NCBI GenBank assembly: GCA_001910725.1 | Contig: MJGA01000005.1 | Location: 186,001-250,000, forward strand | Direction of reading: 5' to 3' | Source of the DNA: Phanerodontia chrysosporium | Lineage: Eukaryota > Basidiomycota > Agaricomycetes > Polyporales > Phanerochaetaceae | DNA length: 64,000 bases | Shown: positions 11,770 to 24,061 of the stretch, in pieces | How the letters are laid out: each line of letters begins with the position of its first letter | Position numbering within the stretch: position 1 is the stretch's first letter | Translations under genes and position numbers: made by a program | The notes under the pieces: generated by a model | Seen by the model: only the letters and a program-made list of their open reading frames with translations | Databases searched by the model: none | What the model was told of the DNA's origin: nothing

Positions 11770-14700
11770 CTAGTGACTCTGAAACAACTCTCTTGTACGG
11801 ATAAAAGCGTCTGAGTCTGTCACATCAACTACGAAGTGATGTCCCACTCGAGCAGTGTCTGGATACAATATTACCCCTCGCTTGAGTGACTGTGCAGGTA
11901 TGAGTCTGCATTGGCTGCGAGGAACCTGCTTGACTGGGTATAGGCCTAGATCCAGCTCCCGCTTTCGACGGGTAACATATTGCATCGGTTGCACCAGGAG
12001 AAGGGGATATCGCTCTTCACTGCTTAGAGTTACTACAAAGGTGAAGATTAGCTTGGCGTAGGTGAGTGTGTCGTGATAATCATGGAAGAGGATGCTGTCG
12101 TAGCGTGATGATCCATGCCATGAGGGGTTGCATCTTAGTAAATCTGTCTTGAGTCGCCATGTGATGAGTGATTCGTAATCAACCTCCAAGAGATTGCACT
12201 CAGTAACCTAATTCCTACAGCTTAAGAAGCATACAACTGATGTGAATGACTTGGACGTTACCATTTTATCTCCTGGCTCTAGCAGTGGCCTGCCTGTTCT
12301 CCCAGGAATATTGTTGATAGCCCGCAACTGATAGATGATAGTTGCAACTTTCTGTCGAAAGTTTCTGAAAGCGAGGTCGTCGACATGTTCAACCTCAACA
12401 TTGGAGAAGGAGGTCAAAGGTGACCGAGAGCCAAGGTAAACTGCTCCAAATTGATATAGCTTCCTGGTGTCTGATTGCTTCTCTGTTTGTGTATGTTTGA
12501 TATGCTCATCAACTCTTGCCCGGATGGCATTGCAACACAAGAACTTGTGGTCAATTTTAGTGATCTACTAGTACATTAGCATATATATCAAGTATATGAA
12601 CAACCACATACCTGGTCGAATATTTGCTTGTTATTAGTGCGGTTTTTTGCCCAGTCACGTATAGGACCATGAAGGCATTCCCATAGCCTAGTGCTCATAT
12701 GCTGTATAGCCCCTTTCCTCCGTATGTCATCAGAGGCATGTGTGTGTGTGTGCATCTTCGGAAAATTCCAGCTCTTCTTGGGAATCTTTGCTGGACGAAC
12801 AAGTTCATAAAGATCTTCATGCTCCTAAGAACTTCTATCAGCCACGGATGCATATTTCTGAATGAGTGTTTATACTGCAATTAGATCTCCAAATTCTTCA
12901 ATGCACTTGTCCAATGCCTGCAGGGTTTCTTCGGTGTGCACCTCAAAGCCCATGTACATGTCGCATTCCAGGTACTTGCGAAGAGCTCGAAGAAGTGAGT
13001 AGCCTGCCTCTGACTTGCTCTCTGTCATGACATTACATGATGCAAAAATCAGGACCTACACAGAGAATTGATTAAATATGAGCATCATAGAGTTTGGCAT
13101 CTTTACCTTTGATATATCCTGGTACTTGGTGCCATCGGTGAAGTCAACAAGCAGAATACCACTGAAGTGGTTCAGGTTTGGCCAGGGAGGCATCATATTA
13201 GCTCTTAACAAAGTTAAGCTTGCATATAATGAGTTTGTTTTGACTACAACTCACCCTTGATCAATCAAAGCACGATCTGCTCGTCCGAAGCCTTGACCAT
13301 TGCAAATGGCCTTGAAGCGGTCCCACAGGTGATGTCCAAATAGGCCAATGTGATATGCATGTAGGCGATCAAAGGACAGTGCTTTATAGATGCAGGTATT
13401 CCCCAACATCCAGAAGACATTCTGACAATTGTAAATAACGATAAGTAGTTGTAGACAATGCATTTGGCTTACCACAACTGGACGTAGGCCCTCAGTAGCT
13501 AATGCTTTCTCCTTGAGCGTCTTGGTTGCATATACCCTTCCAATCATCTCAGAAGTATGCTTTGTTGTACGTCGCTCATGGAACGGGGCCGCCCGAATAT
13601 TTCCAAGCTGCTCTTGGGGTATCAAGCATACAGGACAAGGACATTTGCCACGAAAGCCGCGGATTAAGGCCATTACGCATCTTCAAAGTGTCAGAATTAA
13701 CACAAAAAATAGAGCAGATAACTGTGGAGTACATACTGTTCCTCGTAGTCTGCTGATAGGATATGGATGAAAGGATAGAGCACTCGCCGCACTCCGTCGC
13801 CACACATGACAGGAAAGCCCACTTTGGACAGCTCGCTGATACTTTCTAGCACTTTCTCAAAGCCTTTATGCCAGATCACCTTCTTGAAGTCCACCCACTC
13901 CTTGATTTTCCGCTGTTCCGAGGTGTCTTTCATCTGATTATAATGTCAGAATACTCAACCAATAAAATAGTCGTGGTACGTACTAAGGGCAAAAATCCTA
14001 CTACACATCCACCTCCGAAACCTCGGCCATTTCGGATGGAGCTATCAAGATTAGATATACGGGCCATGACTGGGTATCCCTCTTGCGTTCCGAAGCTGGA
14101 AATCTTGGATTTATCTGCAAACAATATTATTCCAAGTGGTTTAGCTTCTGGGTCGTCTTTGAGAGCACTCTGGAATGACAAATTAGTGGCTATCATATTG
14201 TTGGGCATCAGAGCATACCTGTGCGTCCCACATACTACTACCAGTAATGGGGTCTTTCCAATATGGCTGCCATGCCTCACCGTCCCATTTGGACATACGC
14301 ATTGCATCCCACTGGAAATGTGGGCCAAGGCGTGGCTCTCCAACCACTGACTCAACCCACTCCCATAGATTTCGCACGTGGACATTGTAGGACATCTCAG
14401 TGCCACGGTAGGTCTCTGTAATGGTATGCTTCTTAAACTAATGGATTTTTCAGTAAGCTACAGACAGACAATTTCTAAACAAGTGTCATACCGGCGGGTG
14501 AAACACCGCAGCTCTTTCCCAGTTGGAGTTCATATGATTGTAGTCCCTAAGCGAGAATGTTGATTCGCCAGCTCGCACCTTCGCGATAATGCTGAGAAGT
14601 GTGTTGACCTGCTCCTCCTTTAAACCAGCATGAAGTGCAACCTCCGCAAACTTGAAGTCATCCAAAGACTCAAATGGAGCATGGGACTCCTCGAAGTTCT

Positions 14701-15556
14701 CAGGCAGAGGCACGCGCAGAGGCTGCTCACGTTTGAAGTGGGAGAAGCGGTAAATCTTGGCTCCACGGCCACTCAAAGGGTGATACTCGACTCTGATGTC
14801 GTCAAGCACGCGCTGCGCCTCGGTTACATCGCCCTCTTCGTCCTCGTCTTCACCTGCGCCATGTTGCTCTGAAGGCGCAGAACCATGATGTGGTGATGAA
14901 GACGGTTCCCTCGCTCAGCAGTGAGTGCTGCCTTAGGGGAAGGCGCATACGGAGATGGTGTATTCGGGGCACTTGGGAAGACGGTGTGCGAGGGGAGTGC
15001 ACTCGCAGAGACGGTGCGTGAGGGGAAGGTGCGTGAGGAGATGGGATGCGTGGGAGCGGCGTTATAGAGGGACTAGGCCCTGGTTGCCCTAGCGGTCCGT
15101 CGCCCTCGACAAACAGCTCTGACGGCGTTGCCGGGGGAGACGGCGCTGCAGTCGAGGGCACAGGTGCTATGGAGGCGCCATCGTCTGCAATGGCAATACA
15201 AAAGCTATGGTATCAGCGCACCAAACCCGAGTTAGAGCAGTGGGGACTTACCACCGTCGGTAGAAGGACCAGCGGGAGCTGCTTCAGACATGGCGGCCTC
15301 GTCATCGTCTGCAGTGTGTGTCCGCTTTCGCCGCTCTACATGGTATGGGTTAGTAGAATGACCTTCTAATGCTATAATAATACGCACTATTTTTCCTCTT
15401 TCTCGCCAACTCCTCAAGTGCCCTCCGATCTCGGGCCTGCTCTTCGTGGAATCTCGCGCAGCTAGTGGCATGCGAAACGAATCCCCCCTCGGCGAACCAG
15501 TCCTTGCACGTCGGACATTGTTTTGGCTGGCTACGCTGGGACCGCCTCCGAGACAT
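11770..15556 (-). CDS. Plavaka-like transposase
   Basis: DNA transposase of the Plavaka type, widespread in basidiomycete genomes and placed near the CACTA/CMC group. It starts with a zinc-finger-like motif (CPTCKDWFAEGGFVSHATSC; C-x2-C...H-x4-C) and a Pro/Ser-rich linker, then the family core: FADKSKISSFGTQEGYPVMA, GFGGGCVVGFLPL, HILSADYEEQCVMALIRGF, CPCPVC, and the histidine-rich ALSFDRLHAYHIGLFGHHLW. Later blocks include KSWNFPKMH and HGPIRDWAKN. About a dozen exons are needed. From 14809 to the stop at 11770 every junction I tested keeps the frame with GT-AG borders, so the core looks intact. In the Pro/Ser linker at about 14.86-14.99 kb the frame changes twice, fitting either single-base losses or an unrecognised intron. 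Confidence 0.8.
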
Positions 15557-15819
15557 CTGACAGCGGGGGATGGCGGCGAGATGCGGGTTTGTATATCTGG
15601 GCGCAAAATGATCTGAGCACACAGCACCCAGGAGATGAAGGCCCCACCAGCCATCTCTGACTCACCAGACGGCGGAAAGAACTGATATTTCGATTTATTC
15701 AGATTGCACGCTGTAAGGAGAGGGCTTGGGGCGAAGGGGGAAAGCGTGGGGGATAGATACGAACCAGGGTTGACGAAAGGAGCCCTGCGCACCTTGTCCG
15801 CGTACGGCAGGCGCCCTCA

Positions 15820-15955
15820 CAAGCATCTCACGAGGGCTCGCGAGTTATCTTATCGCCTTACGATCGACGCGTGAGATCATGCCGCGCATCAGAGTATCTC
15901 ACGAGCGCCTCGCGAGCATCTCGTGAGGCACGGCTGATGCCGGCTCGAGGTCCAG
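15820..15955. repeat. Right subterminal TCACGAG/CTCGTGA motif array
   Basis: Motifs ATCTCACGAG, CGTGAGATC, ATCTCACGAG and ATCTCGTGAGG, interleaved with CTCGCGAG palindromes, lie within about 130 bp. They share the TCACGA/TCGTGA core with the array at the left end. Confidence 0.5.
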
Positions 15956-15967
15956 ACCTCGCGAGGC

Positions 15968-15986
15968 GCGCTCAGGATTTCCGACA
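15968..15986 (-). repeat. Right terminal inverted repeat
   Basis: The reverse complement begins TGTCGGAAATCCTGAGCGC and pairs with the left terminus. The outermost 11 bases are identical. Confidence 0.65.
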
Positions 15987-16483
15987 CATCGCAGGGGGTG
16001 CAAAACATGAAGGCCTCTACATGTTACTACATCCATCACCTATGATAGGGAAGTCACGCGAACATGTCTGCATAGCTGCACACCTTCGCTATATTCCCGC
16101 GTATTTGCGACAGCCCAGGCCGTCGCCTGACCTGACTTTCGGTCTCTGTTGTATACACGACACCATCGCTATGATTTCCGTCTCATTCACCCCCCAAATC
16201 CAGCTGCTTTTTCATCCGCTGCAAGGCTGGAGGCTGCGAGGCTTGGCACGTGCAAGACATGCTGTTGCAGAGCACCGCTCGACCTCCGAGCTAACATCGT
16301 GTGGCCTCAGCGCAGAGCCGTGAAAGACTACAGCTGGGCTCCAACTTTCACTGCAACCACTTCGCTCTGGGCGGGCATTTCATCCTCGTACTTTCCACTC
16401 GTGAGTGGAGTGCCCTGTGGGCCTTCGGGTATAACGTGTTGTATTCTCAGCTAACGGTGGAACGTGACGCTTTTTCGAATACG

Positions 16484-18286
16484 TTACGCCTTAGAAGAGA
16501 TCGCAAAGCCCATCGCCTGCCTTCCAATTGCGTGCACGATGTCTTCAGGTGTGCCGATGCCGGCGAAGCCCGCCTCGCCCTCCCACTTGGGGAAGTCCGG
16601 AGGTGGCACGCCTGCGAGAAAACTTTCGCGCTGGCGCTGCACATACGCAGCATTCATGGGCGTGTTCGGCATTGCAGGGATGTACATCACTGCCCGATTC
16701 GACCAATAAGCTTCGGGTGTGAGGGCGAGGACAAAGACTACGCACCACAGGAGTCCTCGGCGCCAGTGTGTTCTACCTCGACTGCATGGATCATGTCCTG
16801 AGTGGGCGGTCAGTTCAGGTCTTGCGACGAAGACGCGAGAGGTACACACGCAGTGCCAGAAGACCATGTCGCCTGGGTCCACCTTAGGCACGCTCACCAT
16901 CGTCTTGTCTAGACGTAGATGCGGGTGCGTCTTGGTGCTCGGGCGCGGGCCGGTGAAGGCCTTGCCAATGGAGTAGATACCTGGGAAGTCCTCCGAGGAG
17001 ATATCTAGATAGTAATGTAAGTGGCCGCTCAGGCTACCACCGTGCGAGATACTGACCAAACTTCCAGTTCTCGGGCTTCAGCAGGTCATCGTCCGACAGG
17101 TTGTCCGTGACAGGCTTGAAGAACGGTCGAAGGATGATGTATGTGTTCGAGAGGACGACGTCAGGGAAGACCTGCAAAGTGCCTTGACCCGGAGCAGTCT
17201 CACTGAGATATTTGTCAGCAAAATCTTGAGGCACCACTTAATGTAGAACCCATACCTGAGAGCGAGCCAGCCTTGATACGTGCGGAAGATCGAGGCCTAT
17301 TGTGGTTTCAGCATGTCGTAGCTCTGCGTGCTGGGGGTCAGATACCTGGTTCTCTCGTCCGTAGAGCGAGCTGCGAGCGTTGATACGTCCTTCAAGATCG
17401 TAAGGGTCGTGTTCTTTCCAGTTCCCGTTCAGGATGTCGGCGAAACAAGTCCGGAACGCATCGTCTTCCCACCTCTCTATACCTCCACCTGTGCCCTCTC
17501 CGATGAGAATAGCTTTGAAAAAGATGACAGTGCGGGAGAAACGTACCGTCGATATGTGGTGGATGGTTGTACCACTTGTTCCCGGGATGGCGCATGCGGA
17601 AGCGATCTGCGTAGCTAAGTGGTGTGGCCAAATCGACGTCCGACATGTTCTTCTGTGACTTGATATGGTAGAACTTGTTGAGCCATGCTGTAGCAGCCAG
17701 AACGTTCGGATGCCCTCGGGCACGGACTTGTGATTTAGTCCAGCTGTAGCAGGGAGAGCCATCAAGGCCTTCAACGTCAGCGGCTAGCATGAGCACGCAC
17801 TAGAGCTGGAAGAACTGCTTGTCCTCCTCAGGGAAACCTTTGAATATCGCGTTAAAGGCTACTTTGTGCCAGGTCCTCTGACCTGCCTACCTTTGACCGG
17901 ATTTGTCTTCACATATTCGCGAAGGTCTTCCTTCCAAGACGTAGCTTCCGCATCGTCTACCACGTTCTTGATGACAACACACCCTTTGCGCCGCACTGCA
18001 TCCAGTTGTTCCTGAGAGAGTGTGTCAAGCTCAGAAAATTCGACCTGCGGAATGCCCTACGAGTCACGTATTGCTATGAGCTGAGGTTGTCCTCATGTCC
18101 CTCCAGAAATCCAGTACTCACCCCGGAACCCTGGTGAGAAATATCCTCGGCTGCCTTGTCGAGCTCGCCGAGCAACTCAAGCCACGCCTTGGTAACACGG
18201 GCCTCGAAATCCGGATGCGATGAGGCTATCTGGCGCTTGATTTCTACAAAGCGAGGAGGGCAAGGGCCGAAGTCAGGTTGTGCCAT
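16484..18286 (-). CDS. DUF1479 putative 2OG-Fe(II) dioxygenase
   Basis: Ten exons by hand: 18286-18122, 18056-17891, 17837-17801, 17743-17547, 17488-17346, 17296-17256, 17212-17057, 17004-16860, 16797-16746 and 16689-16484. They total 1308 bp, 435 residues, with the frame kept across every junction. The protein matches the DUF1479 family (related to bacterial YbiU), a cupin-fold oxygenase group of unknown substrate. The HxD metal motif is in PPHIDGGGIERW. A distal histidine candidate lies in MVFWHCDMIHAVE. The block GTLQVFPDVVLSNTYIILRP is characteristic. There is no signal peptide or membrane segment, so it is probably cytosolic. It lies just outside the transposon's right end. Confidence 0.85.
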
Positions 18287-19490
18287 CTTGGAAGAGAGGA
18301 CGGCGTGTCTGAACGCTCGAGGATACGTGCGTCGTACCGACCCTCGAGTAGACTTATATACATCCTACATGCCGCAGACGCTGCCATCCTGGAGGTGAGA
18401 ACACGGTCCGCACCTGGGGTGATGACTTGTGATCACAAGGTACGGGTCGCAGTCTCACAGAGGCAGCGTGGACGGCACGCGGCCGATAGGCAATGATGGC
18501 CTAGGGATAACTACGGCATCGCTGGTCTTTCGGAAGTCCTCTGCCGAGGTTGGGAGAGAATGGCAAAGCCTCAGCTGTGTCGGACGGGGACGGTGAACGT
18601 CGAGATAGGCAACGTCATTACAAAAATGAGTAAGCGGAGTAAGTTCGGCATTGAAAGCTTACTTACTCTAGTAAGTGAGCAAAGCTTACCTGGCGCTTAA
18701 ACTTGATAAGTCGCTTTCTTATCGTTTGGCGTGCGCAACGTCTGACGGTAACTCATACTGCCACGTTATGTGACTATTGGACTCAAAGAACCCTACCGTG
18801 CTCTCACCACGGAAAGTGCTGGGCTACGAGGAACACCGTGTAAGCAGCACTATCCAAGTACGCTACGACACTCGTCACTGGCAGTGCGCCGCGCCGTTCA
18901 TGCCGTTCTCCGAGATGGGAGACCCCCAGCTCTTACTCGAAGCCTATGGTTCTGCGAAAATCTTGAACATGACATGGGAGCTGTATCTTGGGCTCAAAAC
19001 GAGCCAAAATCCAATAGTATTTTGCGCTTCTTTCTACTCGCGCTGCATGTTGCATCCTCGCCCGGTCGCCGTCAAATCGCGGATGCAGTCAACGTACGGT
19101 CGGTACATCCCGTCAGGGCTGCTGGTAGTGATGCTGAATTGCACTTATTGCTGCTGGTTGCTAGGGCTAGTACATGATGTGCCTGACCATTGCTTACCGC
19201 GTAGCAAAATGCGTCCCTACGCGTACCGACGGCACGTCACGCTGGCAGATTGATCCCACCTCCGCCGTCGTCCAAATGCCGCATTATCGCAGGTGAGCAG
19301 TCAGAAGTGTCCGTTCTTTGTCTCTTCCCTGAGCGAGGGATAATCGACGAGTCTGATGAATTACCATGGAAAGGTCAGAGTCGCCCGTGTCGACCTTAAA
19401 TATCCCGCTGCTGCCTTGGGACTTGATAATCACTCACCTTCATCTCACTCTTTTATCTTCTTTTGTTATCTACTCGGCATTCCTTTGACG
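18287..19490. other. Intergenic region, no clear gene
   Basis: It lies between the divergent DUF1479 and DUF3455 genes, so it should contain both promoters. A palindromic AAGCTTACTTACTCTAGTAAGTGAGCAAAGCTT tract, described here by position, lies at about 18655-18688. A 158-codon plus-strand frame at 18777-19253 has no recognisable domain and is not called. Confidence 0.35.
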
Positions 19491-20367
19491 ATGCTTGCGT
19501 CGCGTATCTTTGCTTTCTTCACTGCCGTCGCTGCTGTGACTTCCGCGGCTCCTTCGTTCAAGACGCGATGCAACACATCGAGGGATACTCTCCCTATGCC
19601 GAGCACTGCCAACTCGACCAACACGCCTCTCGTATCACCACCTGCGGGTTCACCATCATTCATTGGTGTTGGCATCGGAGTGCAGAACTACACGTGCGCG
19701 ACCACCGGAACGTACTCGTATGTATTTAGTTGTTGGAATACGTCGCCTCACTCACATATCGCGACATAGATCTACCGGAGCCGTCGCAGAGCTTTTTGAC
19801 GTCTCCTGCCTTCCCGAGCCCATATTCAGCACCATCACGAACCTTGCCTACATGGCTTGGAGGGCTGCTCCGAAGAGCATGACGGCTCTATCTTTGGTCA
19901 ACACCCTCGCGGCGATGAAGCCGGCCGTCGTCCTTGGCCAGCACTATTTCGTTGTCAACCCCCTCACGGGGTCGGGGCTCAGCCCCAAGTGGGACTTCAC
20001 GTCTGCCAGCGAGGCTGGCCATGCAGACGCCTTCGTCGTCGCTGCGAAAACTGGAGATGTTCCCGCTCCCAGCGATCCCAAGGCCAACGTCGACTGGCTC
20101 AGTCTCAAGGGAGTTCAGGGCAATCTTGCAAGTTTTATTTATAGGGTGGACACCCGCGGTGGACAGCCGCCTGCTTCGGTATGTCCAGCCTGATAGCGCA
20201 CAGTTACGGGGGCTCCACTGATCCCTTGACTTCAGTGCACACCAGGCTCTGCGGACATCTCCGTCCGTTACGCTTCTCTGTATGGTGGGTATATTACAGC
20301 CTTCTTCGTGTGGATGTAATCGAGTAACTAACACCCCTGCGCAGTGCTGTACGGCGGTTCGTACTAG
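19491..20367 (+). CDS. Secreted DUF3455 domain protein
   Basis: Exons are 19491-19717, 19770-20178, 20236-20284 and 20345-20367, giving 235 residues. The N-terminus is a clear secretion signal (MLASRIFAFFTAVAAVTSAAP, cleavage probably after SAA). The mature protein has the DUF3455 hallmarks: GVGIGVQNYTCATTGTYS near the start, GAVAELFDVSC, then a repeat-rich beta region with HADAFVVAAKTGDVPAPSDP and VDWLSLKG, and a late TPGSADISVRYASLYVLYGG. The family is common and often multicopy in fungi and appears extracellular; its function is unknown. Four cysteines remain in the mature protein. Confidence 0.88.
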
Positions 20368-23300
20368 GGTTGTGCGACTGGCATCGAGTGCTCGGCGGTC
20401 TAGCCTTGAAGGCTGGTCATTTCCCTTTCATCTGCAGCCCGCCGTCTCCGGACACATAGGCTGCGAGTCTCCTGCGGGGACTACTACTCAAGTTTGCAAA
20501 GTGGTGAATCCTCGTGATGCCCACTCATGCCATAGCTCTTGAAATGGCATATACACAGTCATTTATGCATGGATGCCCCGTAGTTGAGCGACGGGAATTG
20601 TCATTTATGTGGTTTTGTCAACGAGAGCCGTAGACTGAGTTTTCGCGACAATGTTGTTTCGCACTATTTGGACATGTGCGTTACCACTTGGGACTCTCGA
20701 TACTGTCTATAGGTCCATTGGTTCTCGAGTACATACTTGACTATGACCTGCAACCTACATTGAGGATAACACTTTGTGCAGAGCGAGTGATGCTGAAGAA
20801 GAAAAGAAGAAATGGAATTGCAGCGGAAAGTCGTAGGCAGCGACTTGCCGCGGCGAGCTCGGGGCGCTTCACTCCCTTCCCGCTCACCATCTCGACCGAC
20901 AACCTCGCCCGGTGCTGCAACAATGTGGGTTCCACCAACTAGGCAAATACGTGTCCTTGTACTCTCGCTGAAGGCTGGATATACGGCCCACTCTCGAAGA
21001 CTCGCCTCGGACCTTCGTTCTGGACGCAGTACTTTCATCGCGCTTCGTGAATCCCTTGCCAGCCCAGAGAGAATAGTGAACGACCTCGAGATTCCCCTCG
21101 TGCCTCGGGGGTCTGTATGACACGTGAATGAGACGTTCACATACACAGCTTCGGAGAGTTTCAGGATACGTACCTTCCGCATCGTTTTGCTCTCCGCCCA
21201 GTTGTACGTCAGTTGTACGTCCCTTGCCGTCTCTGTCAGAACTTTATGCTGAACATAGTTGGACACCCGCAGAAGTTCGAACCGACATTCGGCAGTGGGT
21301 TCTCCGCAATACACTAGTGTAGAAAACACTACAGTACGTTCGTCAGCCCTTTTTGTATATCCTGTCAATTACTCACTGATCATATTGGCACTTGGCCCCT
21401 ATACAGTCGAATAGCAGTAGCATATCATGATACGGAAGGCACCTGCATGCATTCCACCACGATGACCCTCCCTGAGGATCATCATGATGGAACGCTTGTG
21501 ATACATTCCCAGTACATGCATGCGCACTCCTTAGAGCTGCCGTCTTCTGCGAAGGTCATGTGGTGAGCATTGGACACGAGCATCCGCGCCATCGCTTACA
21601 GCTCAGTGCTGACGAGGTCTTCAGATGCCGGAACTACGCGTCTCTTCACCTGGGAAGACCTTGGTTTTTCTAGAGGACGGTGGATATTGCAGCCCTTGTC
21701 AGCGCAATGCAGAGATTTATCAGAGAATACTAACAAATGGTCAGTGTGGCGATGGTACTCATCTTGGTGTTCACTGAAATTCGCCTGGAAATCACAGCTG
21801 CTGTTGCGTCCTGTGTAATTCCGCGCTGTAATGGCCAGGGTCTACGTGCTGCATTGTTCGGGCGCATAGACTTACCTTGCATCGACCAGTGGTGCGAGTG
21901 GATTTTATATCGTGGGTGCCATGCTACTGACTACTGAGCATCGGCTCGGTATGCGCATACTGCGGTCCGTGGAAATGTGCAATAGGCCTGAAAGTCGCCC
22001 TAGTCCTCCCTATGCGGTACGTCGCTACGTATCCGTTAGTCGTCGTTCTTTTCAATGTTGACGGGATATAGCCTACTCACTGACCTGCCCTAGGCTAACC
22101 TCAATCCTTCTCGATGACATTAGGATTCTGCGTTCTGTCTAGAAGGCCTATAGTTTTTCCAGATGCCAAGTGCAAGACTAGACCGCTTCGTCCTGGTGGC
22201 GCGGACGAGCTGCCTACGACATAAAGACTACTCAAAGACCGTTAATATGGGCGTGGATGTGGTTCGTACCTCCCACGACACTGTCACGCTGTTCACCAAT
22301 GACGGATGTCGTCTTCAGCCACACTTCGCGAAATTGTGGCGTTGTCCTATGTCGTCTCGGACGGCCGTGGAGGTCAAAGGATGAGGATTTCAGGCTAGCC
22401 CTTGCGCCAAGCAAGCATGTCTTATAAGCACAGACCTGGTGGCTATGCAAGAGCATAGTGAACGGGAGAGAGGGTGCCAGGACCAGAACATGAGCGGCTG
22501 GTCAGGGCATGGGTAAGAGAGGCAAGACAGCGTGTCGCCTCACCCATCACTTCTTGTGCGCCGGCGCCGTCCACTTCTCCGGATAGCAAGTTCCCCTCCG
22601 TTCTCAGCCGCTCTGATCACGGCCTTTCGAGTCATCCCCTTGGAGCACAAGTCGTCGCCCACCAACGAGGCTGGTCCAACAGAGTCCGGACAAGGCGCGC
22701 TCAGCCAATTCCCTGGTGTCACAGTTCGCCCCCTTCGCTAACAGTTGAATCACTCCCTTCCCGCTTCCTTGTTCAGCACCACCGTGGTATCCAGATGCGC
22801 CGTCATCTCCAGCTCCGTTTTCTTTCGTGTACATGGACGTATACGGTGGTACATAGACGGCGTAGTCCTCATACGATCGTCGCTGATTTCTACCGTGGCA
22901 ACTCGGATCCGTCCTTCCTCGCCAGGATCTCGGCAAGCCTCGACCAACAGCCCGCACAGCCCTTTGACCCACCGGCCGCACGGCTCCTCTCCTTCGCTTC
23001 GCCCACAACGTCATCTCGGGCTCTTTCGTTCACCAGCGACCGCCATACTCCAGGTCTGCGATGCGTTCTAGGAGTATGAATACGGTGCAGTCTCCACTCA
23101 CTCTTCATAAGCCCGTCTTTCATGTCCGGGACTCGCTTTTGCGGACTCCACACTCGGCGACAATCCCCAAGCGTAGGCTCGCCTTCAGCAATACCCGCGC
23201 GCACCCCGTCATCAGCATGCCGGTCGTGCGTCACAAACTGTCCCTACCGGCGTGCTACCCACGAGTTCGCGGCCCCTCAGGTTCACCGCGCGGAACGTAA

Positions 23301-24061
23301 CAAAGGCCCCAGCTGACTACTCCCTATCGTCGGCACTCTGAGGCAGCTGCGTGTTGCCAGCGGCTTACGGCACTGGGTACCTGATGATCTCCCTGGTCTC
23401 CCATTCAGTACCATGGTTCTGGACCGTAGCCTCGCGTCGGCGCTGCTGAGACGGTCTCGAACCGGCTGCCCGAGAGCGACTGGGTATGTTTCTATCCGTG
23501 TGAGAATAGGTACAGGGATATCATACATGTCAACGGCCTGCAGGTAGCGTACGAAGATGTGCAGAACCCATGCGTCCGCCTATGTAGTGCGCAACGGCAG
23601 CTGACGGATCCCGCAGATCACCATTACCGGTCTGAGGTGTTGGAGCCGCCAGTCTGGTTGCCACTGTAGAAAGGCTTGAGGCGAGTCAATTGGAGGCGGT
23701 GACGTTCGTTTCTTGGGTTCTGGGAATTAGCAGTACCCTTTCATGAGGTACGCCTTGGATTTAACTCGGTGTCGGGTGTTATGACCAATTTCCCCAGCAA
23801 AACTCAGGCCTCGAGATCGCAACCGTTCGATCACTCTCCGTTTGGCTCAGAGCTACCCCCTCGAACCTTCATTTACGGCAAACAATAAAGCCATTTACTC
23901 CCCTCGATTACCATCTATGCGGCAGAATTCAGGCAATGTCACACGGGTCAGGGGCGGCTCGAATGGCAAACCTAAGTGGATCGCCTACAAAATTGGCTTT
24001 ACGTGCTTGCCTTCCACGAGCCCAAACAGCCGCACAATCGGCGCTTACCGTACCGCCAAAC
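20368..24061. other. Gene-poor region
   Basis: About 3.7 kb without a supportable gene. A 234-codon minus-strand frame (21368-20664) and a 201-codon plus-strand frame (22474-23079) show no known domain. Around 22.7-22.8 kb the minus strand reads GVIQLLAKGANCDT, which resembles the second half of an ankyrin repeat and may be a decayed ankyrin gene. Confidence 0.35.
22690..22860 (-). pseudogene. Possible ankyrin-repeat relic
   Basis: The minus-strand translation contains a GAEQGSGKGVIQLLAKGANC-like segment, close to the ankyrin consensus in which a helix ending AAEQG is followed by VxLLLEKGANVD. No continuous repeat array is found in one frame on either side. Call with caution: one repeat can arise by chance in GC-rich DNA. 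Confidence 0.25.

Larger units (their letters stand above)
5012..15986 (-). mobile_element. Candidate Plavaka-type DNA transposon carrying a TET/JBP gene
   Basis: About 10.97 kb bounded by inverted repeats. The left end reads TGTCGGAAATCTTAGCGC and the right end, reverse-complemented, reads TGTCGGAAATCCTGAGCGC. Both ends are followed inward by scattered TCACGA/TCGTGA-type motifs, like the subterminal repeats of CACTA-related elements. All three recognised genes lie on the minus strand: an unknown 608-aa protein, a TET/JBP-like dioxygenase and a Plavaka-like transposase. The transposase region is clearly more AT-rich than the flanks. No target-site duplication is clear: the flanking trinucleotides are CAA on the left and CAT on the right. 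The ends are inferred from this single copy. Confidence 0.65.

Noticed and set aside
11770..15556. KDZ (Kyakuja-Dileera-Zisupton) transposase as identity of the mobile gene
   Set aside because: The blocks ADKSKISSFGTQEGYPV, CPCPVC and SFDRLHAYHIGLFGHHLW fit the Plavaka type better, and no KDZ-type cysteine clusters are seen.
20664..21368. 234-codon minus-strand frame
   Set aside because: Open but unrecognised, with no splice-linked neighbours; left within the gene-poor region.
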